Of a stretch of DNA of 64,000 bases, positions 57,699 through 64,000 are shown piece by piece. Each line of letters starts with the position of its first letter. Position 1 is the first letter of the stretch. The DNA is from Hyphomicrobiales bacterium (GTDB lineage Bacteria; Pseudomonadota; Alphaproteobacteria; Rhizobiales; Rhizobiaceae): contig UBMP01000001.1 of assembly GCA_900466575.1 (NCBI GenBank), positions 124,001 through 188,000 of the forward strand, written 5' to 3'. Made by a program: the position numbers and the translations under genes. A model generated the notes under the pieces. The model worked only from the letters and a program-made list of their open reading frames with translations, did not search any database and had not been told where the DNA came from.

Positions 57699-58640
57699 TC
57701 AGTTCAGCCCGAGCCGCTTCACCTTGCGATGCAGGGTGGCGCGGCTGATGCCGAGCGCTTCGGCCGTGCGCGACATGTTTCCGCCATTGCGGCTGATCGC
57801 ACGGCGCAGCGCCGCCCGTTCCGCTTCAAGAAGATCCGCCGAGCCCGTGGGCTCGCTTTCGTTCAGCAGATCGGCAGCCGGAATCCCCGCCGCAAGCCGG
57901 CCGTCGTCGAGACCCAGCGCCTGTCGTGCGCCGCGTGTCGCGCCCAGAACGATATCGTCGCGATCGACGGCCAGAAGCGCGCCATAGCCATTGCCCACCA
58001 TCACGATCCGCGCCAGCGGGAAGGCGCGGCGGAAGAGATTGCCCTCGATCCGCAAAGCGGCGTCGCGCACCGCATGGGAAAGGATTGTCATCGTCAGTTC
58101 GTTGGCATCGTCCCGGCAGGTCGAGAAATCGAGCACGCCGGATATGCGCGCCGTGTGGTCGCGGATGGGCGCCGCCGTGCAGCTCAGGCCCGTATTGGAG
58201 GACAGGAAATGCTGATCGCGACTGACAGTCGCCGCGCGCTGGTCGGCAAGTGCCGTACCGATGCCATTGGTTCCGACGCTCGCCTCGCTCCATACAGTAC
58301 CGGACCAGAGACCGACACCGCGAAACTCCTTCTCGTCACCGGCGGTTCCCCGACGGTCCAGCACGACACCGTTCCCGTCCGTCAGCAACAGCGAGTGGCC
58401 GGATCGCCCGGCCATCATGAACAGACGGTCGAGTTCATCGCGCGCCTCTTCCACCATGACCCGCGACCGCTCTGTCGCGTCGCGGAATTCCTGGTCTGTC
58501 AGCCGTGCGGGCGAAAGGTTCTGGTCCGGGCTGAGCTTGTGCACGTTCATGCATCTGAGCCAGGAAGCGGCAACCGGCGAACTCGCAGCCTGTGAAGACT
58601 TGCGCGCGAGTGAATATACCTTGTCTGCATGTTGTGTCAT
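57699..58640 (-). CDS. GAF-Fis (AcoR-like) regulator without the AAA+ sigma-54 domain
   Basis: A 313-residue protein: N-terminal linker, a GAF domain (about 60-200, LLLTDGNGVVLDRRG..GLWSGTVWSEASVGTNGIGTALADQRA, in pieces, with the SCTAAPIRD and SGVLDFS motifs found in AcoR-type regulators), a PAS-like segment (about 210-255) and a C-terminal Fis-type HTH (AERAALRRAISRNGGNMSRTAEALGISRATLHRKVKRLGL). The central AAA+ module of bacterial enhancer-binding proteins is wholly missing, so it cannot activate sigma-54 itself. Start at 58640; a longer TTG version is possible. Divergent from the region with the palindrome and sigma-54-like promoter. Confidence 0.82.
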   Translation of the reverse strand: MTQHADKVYSLARKSSQAASSPVAASWLRCMNVHKLSPDQNLSPARLTDQEFRDATERSRVMVEEARDELDRLFMMAGRSGHSLLLTDGNGVVLDRRGTAGDEKEFRGVGLWSGTVWSEASVGTNGIGTALADQRAATVSRDQHFLSSNTGLSCTAAPIRDHTARISGVLDFSTCRDDANELTMTILSHAVRDAALRIEGNLFRRAFPLARIVMVGNGYGALLAVDRDDIVLGATRGARQALGLDDGRLAAGIPAADLLNESEPTGSADLLEAERAALRRAISRNGGNMSRTAEALGISRATLHRKVKRLGLN

Positions 58641-58819
58641 GATCAGCTCAGCTCCTCCCAAAGCTCCTGCCCAGGTCTTGCGCGACGAGGTCCCGACTTA
58701 ATCCTCGGGGAAAATGCCGCATGATCCTGCAGGTCCGTGCCGATTACACGAAATCGTCGCCGAGAATGGCACGGTTCTTTGGCGAATGCATCAGGTCAAT
58801 TGATGGGGTCCCAGTGGAC

Positions 58820-58837
58820 TGTCGCAATATTGCGTCA
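58820..58837. promoter_or_regulatory. Palindrome TGTCGCAATATTGCGTCA
   Basis: The core CGCAATATTGCG is a perfect 12-bp palindrome and the flanks (TGT / TCA) nearly match. This is the right size for the dimeric Fis-type HTH of the divergently encoded GAF regulator. Confidence 0.5.
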
Positions 58838-58854
58838 CATGCACCGGGATCGCA

Positions 58855-58868
58855 TTGATCTTCGTCAA
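58855..58868. promoter_or_regulatory. FixK/FNR-like box TTGATCTTCGTCAA
   Basis: It fits the FixK consensus TTGA(T/C)-N4-(G/A)TCAA. It lies between the palindrome and the sigma-54-like promoter, about 200 bases before rplY. Confidence 0.55.
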
Positions 58869-58888
58869 GCCGCCTGAGACAACTCCTT

Positions 58889-58905
58889 CTGGCCCCCGCC
58901 TTGCA
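58889..58905 (+). promoter_or_regulatory. Sigma-54 (-24/-12) type promoter
   Basis: CTGGCCCCCGCCTTGCA keeps GG-N10-GC spacing and matches YTGGC.C....TTGCA. Transcription would start near 58917 and run into rplY. Confidence 0.5.
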
Positions 58906-58965
58906 TTTGAAATCCCTTTGGAGTAAGGAGCGCCGTCCGCCTAGACACCCTTGGAGGCAAGGCGG

Positions 58966-59049
58966 ATGAGGCTTCTAGCGCATTCAGCAACAAGCTTCAG
59001 CTTCGCATCGGTTGGAGACAACCTGTTGCGGGCTCTCCGCAAACGTTGA
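58966..59049 (+). CDS. 27-codon leader ORF upstream of rplY
   Basis: An ATG at 58966 with GGAGG about nine bases upstream opens a 27-codon frame ([25 protein letters not shown]) and ends at TGA 59047-59049, eleven bases before the rplY start. The basic C-terminus is unusual. It could be a leader peptide affecting rplY translation or a chance frame. Confidence 0.3.
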   Translation: MRLLAHSATSFSFASVGDNLLRALRKR

Positions 59050-59060
59050 AAGGAAATACC

Positions 59061-59660
59061 ATGAGCCACGCTTCGTACGAGCTCAAGGCCGAAAAGCGCA
59101 ATCGGGCTGGTAAGGGGTCCTCCCGCGAACTGCGCCGCAACGGTCTTATTCCCGCAGTTATCTATGGCGACAAGCAGGCCCCGATTTCGATCGCTCTGTC
59201 GACCAATGAAGTCACGAAGAAGATCCACGCTGGCGGTTTCATGACCACCATCGCAACGATCGACGTCGAAGGCGAGAAGATCTCGGTTCTGCCGAAGGAT
59301 TACCAGCTGGATCCGGTCCGCGACTTCACCTTGCATGTCGACTTCCTCCGCGTCTCGGGCAACACCCAGGTCACGGTTGCCGTTCCGGTTCACTTCATCA
59401 ACCACGAGAAGTCTCCGGGCCTCAAGATCGGCGGCACGCTGAACGTCGTTCGCCACGAAGTGGAATTCCACTGCCCGGCCAACGCGATCCCGGAATTCAT
59501 CACGGCTGACCTCGAAGGCTTCAAGATCGGCGACGGTGTTCACATCTCGCACATCAAGCTTCCGGCAGGCGTCACGCCCGTCATCACCGACCGCGACTTC
59601 ACGATCGCCACGATCGCGACCCCGGCCGGCGGCGTCCAGGAAGAAACGACGGAAGCCTGA
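59061..59660 (+). CDS. rplY: 50S ribosomal protein L25 (CTC form)
   Basis: Binds 5S rRNA in the large subunit; this is the longer CTC type with a C-terminal extension. Start [36 protein letters not shown] is standard; the TL5-like second domain includes [27 protein letters not shown] and [24 protein letters not shown]. 199 aa. The ATG at 59061 has AAAGGA upstream. In many rhizobia pth follows directly; here three genes lie between. Confidence 0.96.
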   Translation: MSHASYELKAEKRNRAGKGSSRELRRNGLIPAVIYGDKQAPISIALSTNEVTKKIHAGGFMTTIATIDVEGEKISVLPKDYQLDPVRDFTLHVDFLRVSGNTQVTVAVPVHFINHEKSPGLKIGGTLNVVRHEVEFHCPANAIPEFITADLEGFKIGDGVHISHIKLPAGVTPVITDRDFTIATIATPAGGVQEETTEA

Positions 59661-59699
59661 TCGATTTTCGATCGCGCGTTCATCAATTCAGTTACGTGC

Positions 59700-59740
59700 A
59701 AGGCCCACTCTACAGAGATGTAGGTGGGCCTTACATTTTT
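59700..59740 (+). terminator. Intrinsic terminator of rplY
   Basis: AAGGCCCAC / GTGGGCCTT with an inner TACA/TGTA pairing, followed by ACATTTTT. It separates rplY from the downstream c-di-GMP module. Confidence 0.85.
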
Positions 59741-59843
59741 GCGCAATGCAAAAAATTTCAGTCCGATATTCAAGATCGGTTAAGGCCCACATGTAACATT
59801 AGCCGCTTCGTCGGGCGGATCGGCACGCTTACTTCAGGGCCTC

Positions 59844-62216
59844 ATGTACACCCACTCCGTAGAAAAACGATTTCTTTTGATCATCTGCGCGGCGGTTCTC
59901 ATCTTCGTGATGCCGCTGTTCGCGTTGTTTTTCTACCTTTCGGCCGAGCGCACGCTGAGCGAGCGCATGGAGCGGATCAATCTGACGATCTCGACCAATG
60001 CAAACGCGCTTGGCAAGCCGCTCTGGGACTTCGATGTCGACAGCGCGCGGAAGGTTGCCGCAGCGATCGCCGCCGGCGGTGAGATCGAGGCGGTTCACGT
60101 CCGCGACAACTCTGGATCGATCGAGATCAACAACCCGCCCTCCGGCACGAAACATCACGTGCCAACGCGGCGCTTCTCGACCCCGATCTACTACTCCTCC
60201 GTTGATGGTGAGAAATACGCCGGCACGCTGGAGATCGACGTCGACGATGGCGGCCTGATTTCGACGATCAAGGCCCGTGACGTGAGCTTCATGTTCATTT
60301 TCATCTTTGCAGTGGCGATCGTCTTCCTGGCGGCGCTGATTGCCAACCGGGTCATTGTCATCCGCCCTCTCCTCCGCCTGATCGACGCCGTCATCCGCAC
60401 ACGCAGAAGCGGCTATCGGCAGCGGGTCGATTGGCGCTCTCGGGACGAAATGGTTCTGCTCGCGGACAATTTCAACGAAATGCAGAGCGAACTGGCGCAT
60501 GAGGAAAGCGCGTTGAAGGCGGCACACGCGATGGTGCAGGCCGTCTACAACAAAACGCCGGCCATGCTCTACATGATCGACGCGGAGGGCAGGATCGCAG
60601 CTGTCTCCGACTACTGGATGCTCACCACCGGCTATTCCCGCGAGGAGGTGACCGGTCGTCAGTTCAGCGATTTCCTCACCAGTGGCGAAACCTGGACCCT
60701 CGGCCTCTACACGCAGCGCTCGGCGGCACCCGAAGCCGCAGGCAGAACCGTCAAGTTCCAATGCGCAAATGGCCGCATCATCGACGTGCTCATTCGGGAG
60801 ACGCCGATGAGCGATGACGCCGGGCGAACCAGCGCCCTCTGCGTGATGACCGATGTGACGGAACTGAAGGAAGCCGAAACCCGCAACCACCTCCAAGCGA
60901 TCACGGATCATCTGACCGGCCTTCTCAATCGCCAGGGCTTCGAAGCTGCGTTGGACGGCAAGATCATGGAGGCCGACAAACGCGGGCATCAGCTTGCCTG
61001 CCTCTTCGTTGACCTCGACCGTTTCAAGTGGATCAACGACAATCTGGGTCACGCGGCCGGCGACGAGGTCCTCAAGGAAGTCGTCAACCGCGCCGCCACG
61101 CAGTTGCGCCCATCCGATGTCATTGCGCGCCTCGGCGGCGACGAGTTCGCGATCCTCGTCTCCGCGCCGGACGCGGAGACCGTCGCGCGCGGTATTTCCG
61201 ATCGGATCAAGTCGATCTTCGCCAAGGCCTTCACACCCGAAGGCGCGAGCGTCACTTTAAGCGCCAGCATCGGGATTGCGCTTTATCCGCAGCATGCCGC
61301 CTCCGCCGCCGAACTGCTGCAGAAGTCGGACCTCGCCATGTACGCCCGCAAGCGCAACGGCAAGAACGGCACGGAGGTCTTTGCCGATTCCATGGCGGAC
61401 AATGCCCGCGAACGCGCCGAACTCGAGCGTTACATCAACGAAGCGCTGGAAAACGACTGGTTCGACGCCTGGCTGCAGCCGATCTGCGACCTGGAGACCG
61501 GCCGGCCGAAGAATTTCGAGGCCTTGATGCGCCTGCGCCATCCCGCACACGGGATCCTGCCGCCAGCGAAAATCATCGCCGTGGCGGAAGAGAACGGCAC
61601 GATCGAAGCGATCGGCAATGTGATCCTGAAGAAGGCTGTGACCTATCTCGCCCGGATCAGCGACATTCCCGGCTTCGAGAACGTCCGCATGTCGATCAAT
61701 TTCTCGCCGCTACAGCTCAACGCCGATCTCCTGGCGCGTATGTCGGACATCCTGATGAAATCCGGCATCCAGCCATCTCGCATCGTGCTCGAGATCACCG
61801 AAGCCGTGCTGATGCGCAACAATCCGGAGATCAACATGGTGCTGCGCGGATTGCGCGATTGCGGCATGTCGATCGCCCTCGATGACTTCGGCACCGGCTA
61901 TTCATCGTTGAGCTACCTGCATCGGTTTCCCGTCAATATCGTCAAGGTGGATCGCTCCTTTGTCGCCGCCCTTCACCCGGACAGCGCCGTCGAACGCGAC
62001 AAGGCCTATCTGCTGGTCCAGGGCATCAACACGATTGCCCAGCATCTTAACTGCAAGGTCGTGGCCGAAGGGATCGAGACGCCCAGTCAGCGGGAGATTC
62101 TGAAGGGCATGGGCATCCAGTTTGGCCAGGGTTATCTCTTCTCACGCCCCTTGAGCATCGACGACATCGAGCAGCTCTACAACCCGACCGGAGAGCGCGT
62201 GTCCGCACGCGGGTGA
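59844..62216 (+). CDS. GGDEF-EAL c-di-GMP enzyme with periplasmic sensor, HAMP and PAS
   Basis: 790 residues: TM1 (9-33), periplasmic domain (34-149), TM2 (150-171), HAMP (about 172-224), PAS (about 228-345), GGDEF domain with intact GGDEF (431-435) and an I-site RPSD (422-425), and an EAL domain with E559-A-L, INFSP, LEITE, DDFGTGYSS (680-688), KVDRSF and AEGIET, so both cyclase and phosphodiesterase sites look usable. The downstream solute-binding-protein gene begins at or close to its stop, which links the periplasmic sensor to a soluble partner. Function: sets c-di-GMP level in response to a periplasmic signal (inferred). Confidence 0.93.
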   Translation: MYTHSVEKRFLLIICAAVLIFVMPLFALFFYLSAERTLSERMERINLTISTNANALGKPLWDFDVDSARKVAAAIAAGGEIEAVHVRDNSGSIEINNPPSGTKHHVPTRRFSTPIYYSSVDGEKYAGTLEIDVDDGGLISTIKARDVSFMFIFIFAVAIVFLAALIANRVIVIRPLLRLIDAVIRTRRSGYRQRVDWRSRDEMVLLADNFNEMQSELAHEESALKAAHAMVQAVYNKTPAMLYMIDAEGRIAAVSDYWMLTTGYSREEVTGRQFSDFLTSGETWTLGLYTQRSAAPEAAGRTVKFQCANGRIIDVLIRETPMSDDAGRTSALCVMTDVTELKEAETRNHLQAITDHLTGLLNRQGFEAALDGKIMEADKRGHQLACLFVDLDRFKWINDNLGHAAGDEVLKEVVNRAATQLRPSDVIARLGGDEFAILVSAPDAETVARGISDRIKSIFAKAFTPEGASVTLSASIGIALYPQHAASAAELLQKSDLAMYARKRNGKNGTEVFADSMADNARERAELERYINEALENDWFDAWLQPICDLETGRPKNFEALMRLRHPAHGILPPAKIIAVAEENGTIEAIGNVILKKAVTYLARISDIPGFENVRMSINFSPLQLNADLLARMSDILMKSGIQPSRIVLEITEAVLMRNNPEINMVLRGLRDCGMSIALDDFGTGYSSLSYLHRFPVNIVKVDRSFVAALHPDSAVERDKAYLLVQGINTIAQHLNCKVVAEGIETPSQREILKGMGIQFGQGYLFSRPLSIDDIEQLYNPTGERVSARG

Positions 62217-62236
62217 ACGACAGGAATAACAAATCG

Positions 62237-62980
62237 ATGCAATTCACCCCCGCCTTGCTGCGCCTGGTGTTTGTCCTGGCGTCGGCGACCAGCGCTGCGA
62301 ACGCCGCGGAAATCCACTTCGTGACCGAGAACTATCCGCCCTTCAATTACCTTGAGGACGGGCAGATAAAGGGCATGTCGATGGATCAGGTGAAGCTGAT
62401 CATGAAGAACGCGAAGATCAGTTATTCCGTCGAGATCATGCCTTGGGCGCGCGCCTTGGCGCTGGCCGAAATCGAGAAGGATTTCTGCGTTTTCACTGCG
62501 GTTCACAACGCTGAGCGCGACCGGAAATTCAAGTGGGTCGAGCCGCTGTCGAGGAGCCGGACACTTCTGGTCCGCAAGGCCGGTTCGCACGTTGCACCGG
62601 GGACACTCGATGAGGCAAAGGCCTTCACGATCGGCACACAGCGCGGGGATTTCACCCACGATATCCTGAAAAACTACAACTTCCCGAAGATCGATCTGGC
62701 AACCGATCTTGATCTCAGCCTGAAGAAGCTGATGAGTGGGCGCATCGATCTCATGCCGATCTCGGAAAAATATTACGAGAAGCTGAAACGTGATGGCGCT
62801 GAAATCGAATCTGTGCTCACATTCTCCGAGAGCACATACTCCATCGCCTGCAACCGGGGCGTTCCCGACACGACGATCTCCACCATGCAGCAGGAACTGA
62901 ACAGGTTGATAGCCGACGGCACACAGCAGCAGATCAGCAATGCAAATAGCATCGCTGCGGACAAGAGCGCATCTCGCTAA
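62237..62980 (+). CDS. Periplasmic solute-binding protein (SBP_bac_3-like), copy 1
   Basis: A 247-residue exported protein: signal peptide (FTPALLRLVFVLASATSAANA) and a family-3-like binding domain starting EIHFVTENYPPFNYLEDGQIKGMSMDQ, with MPWARALALAEIEKDFCVFTAVHNAERDRKFKWVEPL. No permease or ATPase gene is nearby, so a sensing role with the upstream GGDEF-EAL protein is more likely than transport. The 62237 ATG is preferred; a GTG at 62213 overlaps the preceding stop. Two Cys (near 92 and 213, as CVF and IACNRG) are shared with the next protein. Confidence 0.8.
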   Translation: MQFTPALLRLVFVLASATSAANAAEIHFVTENYPPFNYLEDGQIKGMSMDQVKLIMKNAKISYSVEIMPWARALALAEIEKDFCVFTAVHNAERDRKFKWVEPLSRSRTLLVRKAGSHVAPGTLDEAKAFTIGTQRGDFTHDILKNYNFPKIDLATDLDLSLKKLMSGRIDLMPISEKYYEKLKRDGAEIESVLTFSESTYSIACNRGVPDTTISTMQQELNRLIADGTQQQISNANSIAADKSASR

Positions 62981-63015
62981 GCGATCGCATGAAACTGGCT
63001 CGCATGAGGTCATGC

Positions 63016-63807
63016 ATGATGACAGCGCACCTCGGACATAACCACAAGCGAAAGGCCGGCAGGCTTGTCCGCCAGCTCTGTCTGGCAGCGTTCTGCTCGG
63101 CCCTGGGATACCCGGCCCATGGCGAAACGCTGGAATTGCTGACGGAGTCTTATCCGCCATACAGTTACCAGGAGGACGGTGTTCTGAAGGGCATCGCCGT
63201 CGACCTCGTCAAGGCGGTCATGGCCGATGCAGGCATCGACTATGACATGAAGATCCGGCCCTGGGCGCGCGCCTACGGTCTCGCCCTGAACACCCCAGGC
63301 CACTGCGTCTTCTCCACGGTCCATACGCCGGAACGCGACGTGCTGTTCGAATGGGTCGAACCGCTCTTCAGCACCGAACAATATCTGGTGCGCAAGACCG
63401 GCTCGAACGTCAATCCCGCCAATCTCGATGACGCCAAGCACTATCTCGTCGGTACGCAACTGGGCGATTATACGGAAGGTCTGCTCAAGCAGGCCGGTTT
63501 CAACCGAGTGGACCTGACGTCCGAGATCGATCTCACCGTCAAGAAACTTCTGGCGGGACGCATCGACCTGATGCCTATGGCCGCGTCCATGGTGAGGGAT
63601 CTCCAGAAGAAAGCCGTCGCAGTCGAGCCGGCGGTCATACTTACCCGGAGCGTCGACTCGCTGGCCTGCAACAGGGACACGCCGCCGGAAACGCTGGAGC
63701 GGATGCGCAACAGTCTGAAGCAGCTTACCGAAGATGGCACTCGAGCGGGTATCTTTCAGCGCTACAAATTCGTTGAAGGTGGGCTCCTCCCCCCGTCAAA
63801 GCCCTGA
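63016..63807 (+). CDS. Periplasmic solute-binding protein (SBP_bac_3-like), copy 2
   Basis: A paralogue of the preceding protein, with the same landmarks: TLELLTESYPPYSYQEDGVLKGIAVDLVKAVM, RPWARAYGLALNTPGHCVFSTVHTPERDVLFEWVEPL, VKKLLAGRIDLMP and SLACNRDTPPE, including both Cys. A signal peptide follows a long basic N-region (KRKAGRLVRQLCLAAFCSALGYPAHG). GAGGT precedes the ATG at 63016; an in-frame ATG at 62989 is an alternative. The two share motifs but are well diverged, so duplication is old. Same operon as copy 1. Confidence 0.78.
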   Translation: MMTAHLGHNHKRKAGRLVRQLCLAAFCSALGYPAHGETLELLTESYPPYSYQEDGVLKGIAVDLVKAVMADAGIDYDMKIRPWARAYGLALNTPGHCVFSTVHTPERDVLFEWVEPLFSTEQYLVRKTGSNVNPANLDDAKHYLVGTQLGDYTEGLLKQAGFNRVDLTSEIDLTVKKLLAGRIDLMPMAASMVRDLQKKAVAVEPAVILTRSVDSLACNRDTPPETLERMRNSLKQLTEDGTRAGIFQRYKFVEGGLLPPSKP

Positions 63808-63872
63808 AGGCTTGACACGCGCCCGCCTTTCGCATTTCACAGCCGCAACTCTTTAACCTGCGGACGGCAGCC

Positions 63873-64000
63873 ATGAAAATCATCGTCGGCCTCGGTAATC
63901 CCGGCCCGAAATATGCGTTCAACCGCCACAATATCGGCTTTATGGCCGTCGATGCGCTGCATCGGAAACACCCTTTCGGTCCGTGGTCCAAGAAGTTCAA
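63873..64000 (+). CDS. pth: Peptidyl-tRNA hydrolase, N-terminal part (cut by window end)
   Basis: The first 42 codons read [20 protein letters not shown] and [11 protein letters not shown], the canonical Pth opening with the catalytic His in NRHNIGF. The enzyme frees stalled peptidyl-tRNA. Recognition is firm even though the gene runs off the window. In rhizobia it normally follows rplY. Confidence 0.93.
   Translation, partial: MKIIVGLGNPGPKYAFNRHNIGFMAVDALHRKHPFGPWSKKF

Larger units (their letters stand above)
58641..59060. other. Divergent regulatory region between the GAF regulator and rplY
   Basis: 420 bases without a long gene. From left to right it holds a near-perfect palindrome (58820-58837), a FixK-like box (58855-58868), a sigma-54-type promoter (58889-58905), an orphan AAGGAG (58925-58930) with no start codon after it, and a 27-codon leader frame that ends 11 bases before rplY. 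Confidence 0.6.

Overview
The window looks like a chromosomal core segment of an alphaproteobacterium of the family Rhizobiaceae (Rhizobium / Agrobacterium / Sinorhizobium relatives). The evidence is GC-rich coding sequence, rhizobial gene orders (dnaG-rpoD; greA-lpsB; lrp / trxB-lsrB-abcR-EF-hand gene; prs; rplY ... pth), BA14K, DUF930 and DUF2306 proteins, rhizobial palindromic intergenic repeats, and GTG/TTG starts with AGGAG-type ribosome binding sites. I see no phage, insertion sequence or CRISPR array. Species cannot be named from the sequence alone.

Layout. 0-6 kb: accessory genes: an FAD oxidoreductase, tRNA-Ile(CAU), periplasmic small proteins, an LprI/MliC-type lysozyme-inhibitor-like protein and a TonB-like DUF930 protein. 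6-16 kb: rpoD and dnaG, a possibly Tat-exported VOC protein, an Ivy-type lysozyme inhibitor, YqeY, carA, a MATE pump. 16-22.5 kb: metallopeptidase, GST, DUF2306, a membrane-bound LytTR regulator, a DMT transporter, and a divergent MarR/MFS pair with a strong candidate operator. 22.6-31 kb: carB with a terminator-like leader hairpin, polyphosphate kinase 2, a GGDEF cyclase, a second DUF930 protein, greA behind a candidate attenuator, and lpsB. 31-38 kb: lrp, trxB, lsrB, a candidate AbcR sRNA, an EF-hand protein, an aspartate aminotransferase, a degenerate EAL protein, DUF4405.

38-50 kb: small membrane proteins, a cold-shock gene with structured leader, BA14K, an MBL hydrolase, a 54-aa membrane protein, a membrane protein behind an ideal FNR/FixK promoter, a MarR / response regulator / histidine kinase trio, hydrolase/LysR, tyrosine phosphatase, csaA, proC, YbjN. 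50-58 kb: a RelE/HigB-like toxin broken by a -1 frameshift exactly on a slippery heptamer plus its antitoxin, ubiK, lgt, a MidA-like methyltransferase, pgeF, an M24 homologue without the metal ligands, a lipoprotein, prs. 58-64 kb: a GAF-Fis regulator lacking the AAA+ domain, a stretch holding a palindrome, a FixK-like box and a sigma-54-like promoter pointing at rplY, then a three-gene module (GGDEF-EAL plus two periplasmic solute-binding proteins, no permease) lying between rplY and pth.

Themes. The window carries three c-di-GMP proteins, two different putative lysozyme inhibitors, two DUF930 proteins and several hairpin leaders (greA, carB, csp, rpoD). The best candidate for a little-described system is the GGDEF-EAL / twin solute-binding-protein module at 59.8-63.8 kb. 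It resembles in design the NspS-MbaA pair of Vibrio cholerae but has two binding proteins.
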